Positions 45,321 through 54,188 of a stretch of DNA of 64,000 nucleotides are shown here, piece after piece. The translations under genes were made by a program, and so were the position numbers. Positions within the stretch are counted from its first letter, which is position 1. Each line of letters begins with the position of its first letter. The notes under the pieces are model-generated. The model saw only the letters and a list, made by a program, of their open reading frames with translations. It did no database searches and was not told the origin of the DNA. Source of the DNA: 3107 sp001483205 (GTDB lineage: Bacteria; Pseudomonadota; Alphaproteobacteria; Rhodobacterales; Rhodobacteraceae); contig OZ219809.1 of assembly GCA_964291375.2 (NCBI GenBank), positions 1-64,000 on the forward strand, in the 5' to 3' direction.

Positions 45321-46040
45321 ATGAAAACACCAATCGCGATTGCCGCGCTTCTGGCCCTGACCTCTGGCCCGGCCCTGGCGCAAACCGTTCGCATGGGAAC
45401 CGAAGGTGCCTATCCCCCCTATAACTTCCTCAACGACGCGGGCGAGGTTGACGGCTTTGAACGCGACGTGGGCGACGCCCTGTGCGAACGCGCCGGGCTG
45501 ACCTGCGAATGGGTCACCAATGACTGGGATTCGATCATCCCCAACCTGGTGTCCGGCAACTATGACACCATCATCGCGGGCATGTCGATCACGCCCGAGC
45601 GCGATGAAGTCATCGACTTCACCCAGGAATACTTTCCGCCCGATCCGTCCGCTTATCTGGCGGCGTCCGACAGTGCCGATCTGACCGGTGGCGTCATCGC
45701 GGCGCAGGTCGGCACCATCCAGGCCGGTCATGTCGCCGCCAGCGGCGCGACGCTGGTCGAATTTGCCACGCCGGATGAAACCATCGCCGCCGTGCGCAAT
45801 GGCGAGGCCGACGCGGTGCTGGCCGACAAAGCGTTTCTGGAGCCGTTCGCCGCCGAGGATGACGGCCTGATGCTGGTTGGCGAAGATGTTGCCATCGGGG
45901 GTGGCATCGGCATGGGCCTTCGCGAGAGCGATACCGAACTGCGGGCCAAATTCGACGCCGCCATCACCGCGATGAAGGCGGACGGCAGCCTGAACGCCCT
46001 GATCGAGAAATGGTTTGAAGGCCGCACCGGTCCCTACTGA
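45321..46040 (+). CDS. Amino-acid ABC transporter substrate-binding protein
   Basis: The 239-residue periplasmic protein has a signal peptide (MKTPIAIAALLALTSGPALA, cleaved before Gln-Thr-Val). It follows the family-3 solute-binding fold: GTEGAYPPYNF, then GFERDVGDALC, and AGMSITPERDEVIDFT, whose Arg typically binds the ligand carboxylate. The next strand is AAQVGTIQ and the C-terminal helix is LIEKWF. A basic amino acid or histidine is a reasonable guess from the operon type, but specificity cannot be read safely. AAGGAG lies about 8 nt before the ATG. Confidence 0.92.
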   Translation: MKTPIAIAALLALTSGPALAQTVRMGTEGAYPPYNFLNDAGEVDGFERDVGDALCERAGLTCEWVTNDWDSIIPNLVSGNYDTIIAGMSITPERDEVIDFTQEYFPPDPSAYLAASDSADLTGGVIAAQVGTIQAGHVAASGATLVEFATPDETIAAVRNGEADAVLADKAFLEPFAAEDDGLMLVGEDVAIGGGIGMGLRESDTELRAKFDAAITAMKADGSLNALIEKWFEGRTGPY

Positions 46041-46132
46041 GCGGACAAGACGCAAGAGGCGCGGGCAGCGCGGTGGTGCGGGCAAAAGCCCGCCCGCGCC
46101 CTGCCCGTTGTCCTGCGCCGCGCGAACGCTGA

Positions 46133-47014
46133 ATGCTGCCCTATTGCGCCGATCCTGATACGCTGTCCGGCCTGACCTGGCTGTCGTGCTACCTGACCAC
46201 AGGCAAGCACATGGCCTTTTATCTGTCGTTCCTGACCGTGATGGCGCTTTTGCTGGTCACCGCCCCGACAGCGCTGTTGTTCGGTTTCGGGGGCGCGGTG
46301 GCGGCGCGGTCGCGCATCCCGCCGTTGCGCTGGCTGGGGCTGGCCTATACCTCAATCGTGCGCGGCGTGCCCGACATCGCCTTTTTCCTGTTCTTCGTCA
46401 TTGCACTTGATCAGGCCTTCGAGTGGGTCCGGCACAAGGTCAAATGCCCCGACTGGACAGAGGCCGTCCGGCAGGGCAATGATTTCGTGGTCTGTGCCGC
46501 CGCCAAACTGCCGCTTTCGACCGCGCCGCAATGGATGCACGAGATATACGGCTTTGCCCTTGCGGTTCTGACCTTTGCGATTGTCTTCGGGGCCTTTGCC
46601 GCCAATGTGCTGTCCGGGGCGATGCGGGCGGTCCCCCGCGCGCAGACGGAAACGGCAGAAGCCTACGGCATGTCGCGGCGGCAGGTATTCCGGCGGGTCA
46701 CCGTCCCCCAGATGTGGGTCTATGCCCTGCCCGGCCTGTCAAACCTGTGGATGCTGCTTGTGAAATCGACGCCGCTTTTGTTCCTGTTAGGAGTTGAGGA
46801 CATCGTTTACTGGGCGCGCGAATTGGGAGGCTCCAAGACCGCCAGATTCAGCGACTATCCCCATGGCGATTGGCGGATGTGGTATTTCCTTGCGCTTCTG
46901 GTCTTCTATCTGCTGCTGACCAGAGTGAGCGAGATCATTCTCGACCGGCTGATGGCGCGCCTGACCCACGGGCAGGCCACCGTCGGGGCGGATACGCGGG
47001 AAAGGGCCGCCTGA
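46133..47014 (+). CDS. Amino-acid ABC transporter permease (HisQ type)
   Basis: The 293-residue inner-membrane protein has about five hydrophobic segments and the permease EAA loop ETAEAYGMSRRQVFRRVTVP, which contacts the ATPase. An RGVPDIAFFLFF segment is typical of the HisQ/HisM family. A periplasmic loop of about 50 residues (QAFEWVRHKVKCPDW onward) is longer than usual. No strong ribosome-binding site is seen. Its stop overlaps the next start (TGATG). Confidence 0.9.
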   Translation: MLPYCADPDTLSGLTWLSCYLTTGKHMAFYLSFLTVMALLLVTAPTALLFGFGGAVAARSRIPPLRWLGLAYTSIVRGVPDIAFFLFFVIALDQAFEWVRHKVKCPDWTEAVRQGNDFVVCAAAKLPLSTAPQWMHEIYGFALAVLTFAIVFGAFAANVLSGAMRAVPRAQTETAEAYGMSRRQVFRRVTVPQMWVYALPGLSNLWMLLVKSTPLLFLLGVEDIVYWARELGGSKTARFSDYPHGDWRMWYFLALLVFYLLLTRVSEIILDRLMARLTHGQATVGADTRERAA

Positions 47015-47841
47015 TGAGCTGCTGGCAGACCATACAGGACTATGCCCTGCGCTCTGTCGGCTATGGCGAACGCCTGTTGCCACGGGATGATTTCACCCTG
47101 TGCCATCAGTTCACCCTGATCGGATCGGGCCTGATCTGGAATGTCTATTTCGGGGCGCTGGCGCTGTGTTTCGGGTTTTTTCTGGCGACAGGGGTGGCGC
47201 TTGGTAAGGCCAGCCCGGCCCCTTGGCTGCGCAAACCGGCAGAATGGTTTGTCTTCGTCTTTCGCGGCTCGCCGCTGTTCATCCAGTTCTTTCTGGCCTA
47301 TTTCTTCTTCATCACGCTGAACAATACAGAGATCGCGGGGGTGTCGTTCAGGGGCGCGTTCGACTGGTTCACCAGCGCCTGGCTGGGGGCGTTGATCGTG
47401 CTTTTCCTCAACACCGCCGCCTATAGCGCGGAAATCTTTCACGGCGCGCTTCAGTCCGTTCCCAGGGGCGACATCGAGGCCGCCGACGCCTACGGGCTGA
47501 CGGGCTGGCCGCGGTTCCGGCGCGTCATCTGGCCGACGATGCTGCGGCTTGCCTGGCCCGCCTATACCAACGAGGCGATATTCCTGTTCCACGCCACGAC
47601 GCTGGTGTTCTTTTCGGGCTTTCCGGCCTGGCAGCAAAAGGGTGATGCGCTCTATTACGCCAATTACTTTGCCGACAAGACCTTCAACCCCTTCGTGCCC
47701 TACCCGATTCTGGCCGGTTACTTCATTCTGCTGACGCTGGCGGTGATCGGGGTCTGCGCCGTCGTGAACAGGCGGCTCAACCGCCATCTGCCGCAAGACC
47801 GGCGGCAAAGGCTGAAGCTGCGCCTGCGGATTATTCGCTGA
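47014..47841 (+). CDS. Amino-acid ABC transporter permease (HisM type)
   Basis: This is the second permease, 275 residues (MSCWQTIQDYALRSVGYGER). It has the RGSPLFIQFFLAYFF segment and the EAA loop IEAADAYGLTGWPRFRRVIW. It starts inside the stop codon of the first permease, so the two are translationally coupled and probably form a heterodimer. Its 3' end overlaps the end of the convergent phaR gene by 11 bp, leaving no room for an intergenic terminator. Confidence 0.92.
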   Translation: MSCWQTIQDYALRSVGYGERLLPRDDFTLCHQFTLIGSGLIWNVYFGALALCFGFFLATGVALGKASPAPWLRKPAEWFVFVFRGSPLFIQFFLAYFFFITLNNTEIAGVSFRGAFDWFTSAWLGALIVLFLNTAAYSAEIFHGALQSVPRGDIEAADAYGLTGWPRFRRVIWPTMLRLAWPAYTNEAIFLFHATTLVFFSGFPAWQQKGDALYYANYFADKTFNPFVPYPILAGYFILLTLAVIGVCAVVNRRLNRHLPQDRRQRLKLRLRIIR

Positions 47842-48418
47842 GCTTTGACAGCTTGGATTGCAGTTCGGCCAGTTGTTCGCGAATTTCCTGCAATTCCCCG
47901 CTTGCCTCCCCATTGCCCGAGGGCGGCGGCGGGGTGGCAGGTGCGCGGGTTTCCGGCGGCGGCGTCATCCAGGCCCCGGTCATCGCCTTCATAAACGCCT
48001 CTTGCTGCGCCTTCATTGCCTCGAACCCCGGCATGTTCACCATCGGGGTCATCGCGCCCAGGTTCTCGATCATCCGGCTCTGACCATCGCGCAAGACCTC
48101 GAACGACATGGCCAGAAACTCCGGCACCACGCTTTGCGCCTGCGACGTATAACTGCGCACGAGGTCCGTCAGCACATTGATCGGCAACACGTTCTCGCCA
48201 CGACTTTCGTGCTCGGCAATGATCTGAAGCAGATATTGCCGGGTCAGGTCATCCCCGGTTTTCAGGTCAACGATTTTCACATCACGGCCCGCGCGAATAA
48301 AGCCCGCGATGTCCTCCAGCGTCACATAATCGCTGCTTTCGGTGTTATACAGCCTGCGACTGGCGTAGCGTTTGATCAAGAGCGGTCTGTCGGTATCGGC
48401 CAAAACCCATCCCCCCAT
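47831..48418 (-). CDS. phaR: Polyhydroxyalkanoate synthesis repressor
   Basis: PhaR represses phasin and other PHA genes and leaves DNA when it binds nascent PHA granules. The protein of up to 195 residues has the N-terminal PHB_acc_N DNA-binding domain (LLIKRYASRRLYNTESSDYVTLEDIA and onward), the PHB accumulation domain, and a C-terminal helical/Pro-rich tail. The ATG at 48418 gives MGGWVLADTDRP. A TTG at 48403 (MADTDRP) has a GGGGGA site at better spacing and may be the true start. Likely -35 TTGCAT and -10 TAATCT boxes lie upstream. PhaR-type operators are seen near phaP and phaC/phaZ. Confidence 0.94.
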   Translation of the reverse strand: MGGWVLADTDRPLLIKRYASRRLYNTESSDYVTLEDIAGFIRAGRDVKIVDLKTGDDLTRQYLLQIIAEHESRGENVLPINVLTDLVRSYTSQAQSVVPEFLAMSFEVLRDGQSRMIENLGAMTPMVNMPGFEAMKAQQEAFMKAMTGAWMTPPPETRAPATPPPPSGNGEASGELQEIREQLAELQSKLSKLSE

Positions 48419-48464
48419 GCAGTGCGACAGAGATTAGGACAGCGGTGTATAAATGCAAGAAAAG

Positions 48465-48491
48465 AAAAATGGCGGGCCACAAGGGCCCGCC
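48465..48491 (-). terminator. Intrinsic terminator of phaP
   Basis: On the minus strand GGCGGGCC and GGCCCGCC form an 8-bp stem with a 5-nt loop, followed by ATTTTTC. It lies 57 bp past the phaP stop and before the phaR promoter, so it separates the two leftward genes. Confidence 0.9.
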
Positions 48492-48547
48492 AAAACATGC
48501 GGCGCGCGGGGGGGGGAGGAAGTGCGCCGCAATCCCTGCCGCCCGCC

Positions 48548-48991
48548 TTACTTGGCAGCCGCTTTCACGGTTTTGGCAGCGTCGTTGCTGGCTTTCCTGA
48601 AGGTCGCGGTCGCGTCGTCACCGATTTCCTTGCCAGCGGCCAGAACCAGCTCGACCGTTTCCATCTGCACCTTGCGGGCGATCTCGGCAAAGGCGGCCAT
48701 ATTCTCGGCAGCCATCTCGGCAGAGGCCGAGGCGAACTCGGTTACCGACTTGCCGTATTCAGCCGGTTCGTCCTTGACGGTGGACACATTGCCCAGTCTG
48801 GTGATCGTGTCTTTGGTCCATTTAGAAGAAATCTCGGCGGATTTCTCGGCGGCGTCCAGGGCGACCCTGGACATCTTTTCGCCCAGCAACGCCTGCGATC
48901 TGAAGGCGTCGTGAACGGCTTTGGTGTCTACCGGGAACGCGCCCAGCATGTCCTGCATGACTTTCGCGAAGTCTTGTTGTGCCTTAGCCAT
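48548..48991 (-). CDS. phaP: Phasin, PHA granule-associated protein
   Basis: Phasins coat PHA granules and control their size. The 147-residue helical protein (MAKAQQDFAKVMQDMLGAFP) is rich in Ala, Lys and Glu, with amphipathic helices (AEMAAENMAAFAEIARKVQM) and a Lys/Ala tail, as expected of phasin_2-type proteins. The start at 48991 has AGGAGA 6 nt upstream; the longer open frame to 49501 is not supported. It is monocistronic: terminator at 48465-48491 and PhaR-type operator at 49051-49080. Confidence 0.93.
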   Translation of the reverse strand: MAKAQQDFAKVMQDMLGAFPVDTKAVHDAFRSQALLGEKMSRVALDAAEKSAEISSKWTKDTITRLGNVSTVKDEPAEYGKSVTEFASASAEMAAENMAAFAEIARKVQMETVELVLAAGKEIGDDATATFRKASNDAAKTVKAAAK

Positions 48992-49050
48992 CTTGTATCT
49001 CCTGATCCGTGGGGGTGGGGGAAGGAGTGATCCCACGGAATTTCGCGTGT

Positions 49051-49080
49051 GCAGCATACTTATATGCTGCATTGCAGCAT
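49051..49080 (-). promoter_or_regulatory. Putative PhaR operator overlapping the phaP promoter
   Basis: Three half-sites stand in a row: GCAGCATA (49051-49058), TATGCTGC (49063-49070) and GCAGCAT (49074-49080). The pair at 49064-49080 reads ATGCTGC-ATT-GCAGCAT, a perfect inverted repeat that fits the CTGC-N3-GCAG consensus reported for PhaR of Paracoccus and Rhodobacter. On the minus strand the site lies between TTGCAA and TATAAG, so a bound repressor would cover the promoter. Confidence 0.8.
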
Positions 49081-49124
49081 TGCAAGCCCCTTTCGCGCCT
49101 TTGGTGTGATTTTTTCCCCTGTCG

Positions 49125-50945
49125 TCACTGCCCAGGGCCGGAATGCACATAGGTTCCCGGCGCGGGGCACAGGGGCGGGGGGGCATAATCGCCGGGGTCG
49201 CACGCCGGAATCCGCCTGCCGGATCGCCGCGACAGCCACGCCCCCCAGCGCGGCCACCATGACCTGTCGTGAAAGGCGGCACCCGCGCGCCAATCCCCGG
49301 CGTCCCTGATCGGGGCGTCAGACGTGTAATGCCCGTATTTGCCCTTCGACGGCGGGTTGATGATACCGGCGATATGGCCCGATTGCGACAGGATAAAGGT
49401 TTTCGAGCGCGCGCCGAACTGCCTGATGCCGTCAAAACTGGCCATCCACGGGGCGATGTGATCGGTTTCGCAGGCAACGGCGCAAACCGGAACCGTGACA
49501 TCGCGCATGCTCAGCCGTTCGCCCAGAATCGTCAGCCCCTCGCGCGCGAACCGGTTCTGCTGACACAGGCCGCGCAGATAGTCGATGGCCATGCGGCCCG
49601 GCAGGTTCGTGCCGTCACCGTTCCAGTAGAGCAGATCAAAGGCCGGGGGCGTCTCTCCCAGCATGTAGCGCCGGATCGCGGGCGCATAGACCAGATCATT
49701 TGCCCGCAGAAAGGAAAAGGTGCGCGACATGAAATAGGCTTTCAGAATCCCGTCTGCCTGCACCTGCGCCTCAATCCCGTCAACGAAGTCATTCTGAAGA
49801 AAGACCGTGAACTCCCCCTGATCCCGGAAATCCGTCAGCGTGGTCAGAAAGGTGGCACTTCTGACCGATTTGTCGCCGCGCCGCCTGAGCAGCGCCAGCG
49901 TCAGCGCAAGAACCGTGCCTGCAATGCAATAGCCGACGGCGTTGACCTGCGCCTCTCCGGTCTGGCGCTTCACCTCATCAAGCGCCGCCAGATACCCCTC
50001 TTCGACATAGGTTTCCAACCCGGCATCGGCATAGGTTTCATCCGGGTTCACCCAACTGACGACAAACAGCGTATAGCCCTGTTCGACGATCCAGCGCACC
50101 AGCGAACTTTCCGGTCTGAGGTCGAGAATGTAGAACTTGTTGATCCAGGGGGGAAAGATGATCAGCGGCACCCGGTGAACCGTTTCGGTGCGCGGCGCAT
50201 AGCGGATAAGCTCCAGCATCCGGTTGCGGAACACCACATGCCCCTCTGTCGAGGCGATGTTATCGCCCACCCTGAACGCCTGCCTGTCCGCCAGCGAAAC
50301 CAGCAGATCACCGTCATTCGCCTCAATGTCGCGGACCAGATTTTCAAGCCCCCGTATCAGCGATTCGCCCCCGGTTTCGGCGGCGCGTTCCAGCGCATCC
50401 GGGTTGGTGCCAAGAAAATTCGTCGGCGACATGAGGTCAATGATCTGGCGGGTGAAATGGGTCAGCCGCCGCCGGTCGGTCTCTTCCAGCCCCTCAATGC
50501 CGGAAACCGCCTGCCGCAGGGCCTCGGCATTGGTCTCATACTGACGCCTGACATAGTGGAAATAGGGGTTTGTCTTCCATAGCGGGTTTGAAAAGCGGCG
50601 GTCCTCAGGCGCATCCTCTTCCGGTGCCCGGAAGCCATCCTGCGTCAGCGCCTGCTGAGCCTCGACGAATTGGGCGACCGTTCTGGTCCAATAGCCGATT
50701 TGCTGTTCGTAAATCCGGGCCGGATCGGACAGCATCTGCGCCCACATCGCCGCCCCGGTCTTGAGATAGAGATCCTGCCCCGGCCCCTCAAGCGCCGGGT
50801 TATGCGGTTTCCGGCGCGACAGCGCGGCAATCAGGCGTTGCGAGAGCTGCTCCACCCTTTGCAGGTTTGCGCTGAGCTCGCCCGAGGGCGCAGGCGCACC
50901 GCCGTTTTTGCCCCCGTCTTTCTGGCCGCTTGTCATCGTGAACAT
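49125..50945 (-). CDS. phaC: Class I polyhydroxyalkanoate synthase
   Basis: PhaC polymerises (R)-3-hydroxyacyl-CoA into polyester. The 606-residue protein has the class I N-terminal domain (DPARIYEQQIGYWTRTVAQF) and an alpha/beta-hydrolase catalytic domain. Its lipase-like box is NAVGYCIAGT, with the catalytic Cys near residue 340. The catalytic Asp is in CETDHIAPW and the His in LSQSGHIAGI. The start may be the ATG at 50936 (MTSGQKDGG), which has better spacing to GGCGGGA than the ATG at 50945. It is divergent from the depolymerase gene, with a PhaR-type site in the shared intergenic region. Confidence 0.96.
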   Translation of the reverse strand: MFTMTSGQKDGGKNGGAPAPSGELSANLQRVEQLSQRLIAALSRRKPHNPALEGPGQDLYLKTGAAMWAQMLSDPARIYEQQIGYWTRTVAQFVEAQQALTQDGFRAPEEDAPEDRRFSNPLWKTNPYFHYVRRQYETNAEALRQAVSGIEGLEETDRRRLTHFTRQIIDLMSPTNFLGTNPDALERAAETGGESLIRGLENLVRDIEANDGDLLVSLADRQAFRVGDNIASTEGHVVFRNRMLELIRYAPRTETVHRVPLIIFPPWINKFYILDLRPESSLVRWIVEQGYTLFVVSWVNPDETYADAGLETYVEEGYLAALDEVKRQTGEAQVNAVGYCIAGTVLALTLALLRRRGDKSVRSATFLTTLTDFRDQGEFTVFLQNDFVDGIEAQVQADGILKAYFMSRTFSFLRANDLVYAPAIRRYMLGETPPAFDLLYWNGDGTNLPGRMAIDYLRGLCQQNRFAREGLTILGERLSMRDVTVPVCAVACETDHIAPWMASFDGIRQFGARSKTFILSQSGHIAGIINPPSKGKYGHYTSDAPIRDAGDWRAGAAFHDRSWWPRWGAWLSRRSGRRIPACDPGDYAPPPLCPAPGTYVHSGPGQ

Positions 50946-50960
50946 TCCCGCCTAGTTTAG

Positions 50961-50974
50961 GCTGCACTTGCAGC
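50961..50974. promoter_or_regulatory. Putative PhaR operator between phaC and phaZ
   Basis: GCTGC-ACTT-GCAGC is a perfect inverted repeat that fits CTGC-N4-GCAG. On the minus strand it lies just downstream of a possible phaC promoter (TTGCCT, 16 bp, TATAGA), where a repressor would block transcription. Confidence 0.7.
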
Positions 50975-51045
50975 ATCTATATCGCAACCGGCCTTACAGG
51001 CAAAGCGATGAATCCTTTCGCAAGCCGGAACATAGAGGGCAGGAC

Positions 51046-52335
51046 ATGCGATACATGGCCACATATGACCTGATGGAAACATCGCGCAACACCAGCCAGT
51101 GGCTGGGCGCGACCGCGCTGGCGATGGGGTCATACCCGTGGACCGGGCTGATCCCGCATCCGTTCTTTCGCATCCTGGCGGCCTGGGGCGAGGTGACGGA
51201 ACGCAGCTTTGCCCGGATGGCGGCGCGGCCCGACTGGAACATCCATTCGGTGGTCAGCGATGACGGGCGCGACCACATCGTGACCACAGAGCCGGAGCTT
51301 CGCCGCCCCTTCGGTGATCTGATCCGTTTCAGGGTGCAGGGGCGGCCCGACCGGAAACGCCGCCTGCTGCTGGTCGCGCCGATGTCGGGCCATTATGCGA
51401 CGCTGATGCGCTCGACCGTTGCCAGCCTGCTGCCCGATTGCGAGGTCTGGATCACTGACTGGCACAACGCCCGCGACATTCCCGTCTCTCAGGGCACATT
51501 CGATATTGAGGATTATACCCTTTATCTGGTTGATTTCCTGCGGTGCCTCGGCCCCGACATACATGTGATTGCGGTCTGCCAGCCGGGGCCGCTGGCGCTG
51601 GCGGCAACCGCGTATCTGGCCGGGGAAGACCCCGCCGCGCAGCCGCGCAGCCTGACCCTGATCGGTGGCCCGGTCGATCCGGACGCCGCCCCCACCGATG
51701 TCACCGATTTTGGCCGTCGGGTGACTATGGGCCAGCTAGAGCAAACCGTCATCCAGCGGGTCGGCTTCAAATACGCGGGTGCGGGGCGGATGGTTTATCC
51801 GGGGCTGGCACAACTGGCGTCATTCATGTCGATGAACGCCGACCGCCATGCCACAGCCTTTGCCGAACAGATCATGCGCGTGGCGAAGGGAGAGGCCGGG
51901 GACCATGACGCCCATAACCGCTTTTACGACGAATATCTGGCAGTCATGGACATGCCGGCAGAGTTCTACCTGTCCACGGTTGAACGGATTTTCAAGAACC
52001 GGGAAATTGCCTGCAATGATTTTGTCGTCGGTGGCAAGTGCATCGACATGGGGGCGATCACCGATGTTGCCATCAAGACCGTCGAAGGCGCGAAAGACGA
52101 CATCAGCGCGCCGGGCCAGTGCGCGGCGGCGCTGGGGTTGCTGACCGGGCTGTCCGACGACATGAAGGCCAGCCATGTGGAGCCGGACGCGGGCCATTAC
52201 GGCATCTTTGCGGGCCGAAGCTGGCGCAACAACATCCGCCCTCTTGTGCTTGATTTCATTGACAGGAGTTCGGCCCGGCCCCGCCGCCGCAACACCGTGG
52301 CACCGCAGCCCCCTGCCCGCGCTGCGGGGGCCTAG
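51046..52335 (+). CDS. phaZ: Intracellular polyhydroxyalkanoate depolymerase
   Basis: PhaZ hydrolyses stored PHA. The protein (about 429 residues, start MRYMATYDLMETSRN) matches the intracellular, Cys-type depolymerase family. Features are APMSGHYATLMRSTVASLLP, the nucleophile region VCQPGPLALAA, and the histidine region HVEPDAGHYGIFAGRSWR near the end. AGGGCAGGA precedes the ATG at 51046. It has no signal peptide, consistent with action on intracellular granules. It is transcribed away from phaC. Its 3' end overlaps the next convergent gene by 4 bp. Confidence 0.94.
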   Translation: MRYMATYDLMETSRNTSQWLGATALAMGSYPWTGLIPHPFFRILAAWGEVTERSFARMAARPDWNIHSVVSDDGRDHIVTTEPELRRPFGDLIRFRVQGRPDRKRRLLLVAPMSGHYATLMRSTVASLLPDCEVWITDWHNARDIPVSQGTFDIEDYTLYLVDFLRCLGPDIHVIAVCQPGPLALAATAYLAGEDPAAQPRSLTLIGGPVDPDAAPTDVTDFGRRVTMGQLEQTVIQRVGFKYAGAGRMVYPGLAQLASFMSMNADRHATAFAEQIMRVAKGEAGDHDAHNRFYDEYLAVMDMPAEFYLSTVERIFKNREIACNDFVVGGKCIDMGAITDVAIKTVEGAKDDISAPGQCAAALGLLTGLSDDMKASHVEPDAGHYGIFAGRSWRNNIRPLVLDFIDRSSARPRRRNTVAPQPPARAAGA

Positions 52336-53111
52336 AACCGGCCATAGCGGAAGACGGCCGAGGCCCCCCACCCGGCGACAATGGCGATGAACAGCGACAG
52401 AACCCCATAAATCAGCGGCTGCTCATGGGCGAGGTTGAAAATCCACCGTTCCAGCCCGACCTTGGAAACATAGATCACCGTCTTGTATTCATCGACCACC
52501 TGACGGTCGCGGGTCAGCAGGATGCGCGCCAGATAAATGCCCTCGGTCAGGTTTGCGGGCAGCGAAATCGAGGTATCGAACAGGGTTTCCTCGCGAATGG
52601 TGATCGAATTTTCCTGGGTGAAATACAGTCCGGCCTCTTCGCGGATACGGATCAGGGCGCTGGTGAACGCATAGGCCTTGAGCGTGGCCGCGTTGGCGCT
52701 GATTGACCGCACCGCATGGGGTATCGAGATGCGATGCGCCAAATCCTCCGGCCCGGAAAGCACGTGATCAATCGGGTTCGATGTGGCAATCGCATAGAAG
52801 CTGGGGGCATCCTCGATGACAAAGGAATCGGTATTGACCCAAATGCCGTATTCGCGCGACTTGCGCCGGACGGTGACAGGCTCGGGCGGCCCGGCAATGG
52901 CGATCACCACCTCCAGCGGGCCGGTGTCGGGTGGCGGGGCCTCGCGCTGAACCGCACCGAAGATCAGAATCTCAGAGCCGTCAAAATTGGCGGTGATCGA
53001 CACCCGGTTCTGGCTCAGCCCGGCGACGACCTGCTCGCCCGCCTGCCCGACGGCAAGGCCGGGCAGGGCGGCGGCGAGGCCGGTCAGAACAAGGGCCAGC
53101 CGCCACAACAT
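52332..53111 (-). CDS. TIGR02186 family membrane protein (Alph_Pro_TM)
   Basis: The 259-residue protein has a signal peptide (MLWRLALVLTGLAAALPGLA), a mostly beta-rich periplasmic part (GLSQNRVSITANFDGSEILI) and one C-terminal membrane segment (PLIYGVLSLFIAIVAGWGA). This fits the conserved alphaproteobacterial family TIGR02186, which is regularly found beside TauE/SafE transporters. Its ATG shares one base with the stop codon of the TauE gene, so it is translationally coupled. The role is unknown; a link to export of sulphur compounds is suggested only by context. Confidence 0.88.
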   Translation of the reverse strand: MLWRLALVLTGLAAALPGLAVGQAGEQVVAGLSQNRVSITANFDGSEILIFGAVQREAPPPDTGPLEVVIAIAGPPEPVTVRRKSREYGIWVNTDSFVIEDAPSFYAIATSNPIDHVLSGPEDLAHRISIPHAVRSISANAATLKAYAFTSALIRIREEAGLYFTQENSITIREETLFDTSISLPANLTEGIYLARILLTRDRQVVDEYKTVIYVSKVGLERWIFNLAHEQPLIYGVLSLFIAIVAGWGASAVFRYGRF

Positions 53112-54028
53112 CAGTGCCCCCCCCGCGCTGCCAGAGAGTAAAGCTCTGACGGCTCCAGCAGCAACTCAAGCGCCAGTTTCAGGCAAACGCCCAGAACCAG
53201 CAGCGCCAGCAGAATGCGCAACTGCTCGGCCTTCAGATAGGTGCCGATTCGCGTGCCGACCTGCGCCCCCACCACCCCGCCGACCAAGAGCAGAACCGCC
53301 AGCGCCATATCGACCGTCTGGTTGGTGGTTGCGTGCAGAAGCGTGGTAAAGCCGGTGACAAAGATAATCTGGAACAGCGATGTGCCCACCACCACCTTTG
53401 TCGGCATTCCCAGCAGATAGATCATCGCCGGGACCATCACGAAACCGCCGCCAACCCCCATGATCGCCGCCAGCATCCCGACGAAAACCCCAACCAGCAC
53501 CGGCGGAATGACCGAGATATAAAGCCCCGATGTGCGGAACTTCATCTTGAATGGCAGGGCGTGAATCCAGTTGTGCTTTCGGCGTTTCGGGGCCGCGCCC
53601 GGTTTGCGGCTGCGCCGGATCGCGCGCAGGCTTTCGATGAACATCAGCCCGCCGATGATGCCCAGAAAGACGACATAGCAGAGCTTGACCAGCAGATCGA
53701 CCTGCCCCATGCTCTTGAGGGTGTTGAAGACCTGCACGCCGAGCGCCGCACCCGTCAGCCCGCCGACCAGCAGGACCGTGCCCATGCGCAGATCAACGGT
53801 TCTGCGTTTCAGATGCGCCAGCACACCGGAAAAAGACGAGGCGACAATCTGGTTCGCCTCGGTGGCGACGGCAACCGCAGGCGGGATGCCGATGAAGAAC
53901 AGAAGCGGCGTCATCAGAAACCCGCCGCCGACGCCGAACATGCCGGACAGAACGCCGACCATGCCGCCCAGACCAAGCAGCAGGAAGGCGTTGACGGAAA
54001 CCTCGGCGATGGGAAGATAAATCTGCAT
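53111..54028 (-). CDS. Sulfite exporter TauE/SafE family protein
   Basis: The 305-residue protein has about eight membrane segments and two related halves, each with a Gly-rich motif: MFGVGGGFLMTPLLFF and IMGVGGGFVMVPAMIYLLG. This duplicated pattern defines TauE/SafE permeases, which move sulfite, sulfoacetate or related anions. A cytoplasmic Arg/Lys-rich loop (RRSRKPGAAPKRRKHNW) separates the halves. The substrate is not determined by sequence. It is first of a coupled pair with the TIGR02186 gene. Confidence 0.92.
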   Translation of the reverse strand: MQIYLPIAEVSVNAFLLLGLGGMVGVLSGMFGVGGGFLMTPLLFFIGIPPAVAVATEANQIVASSFSGVLAHLKRRTVDLRMGTVLLVGGLTGAALGVQVFNTLKSMGQVDLLVKLCYVVFLGIIGGLMFIESLRAIRRSRKPGAAPKRRKHNWIHALPFKMKFRTSGLYISVIPPVLVGVFVGMLAAIMGVGGGFVMVPAMIYLLGMPTKVVVGTSLFQIIFVTGFTTLLHATTNQTVDMALAVLLLVGGVVGAQVGTRIGTYLKAEQLRILLALLVLGVCLKLALELLLEPSELYSLAARGGH

Positions 54029-54188
54029 GGCCCTACCTATCGCCCCCGCAACGGCTTTGGCAACGGGAGCAGGTCATCAAATTGACGCAGAATCCGCGAA
54101 ATTTCGACGACCGGGCCGATTGGGTGGCCGTTGTGCCCCACGTTTGGCCCGGAAACCAGTTCAGGCCCCGGCTGGCGCACAGGCGATG

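Noticed and set aside
48992..49501. N-terminal extension of the phasin frame
   Set aside because: It would cross the PhaR operator and promoter and overlap phaC; the ATG at 48991 has a good ribosome-binding site.
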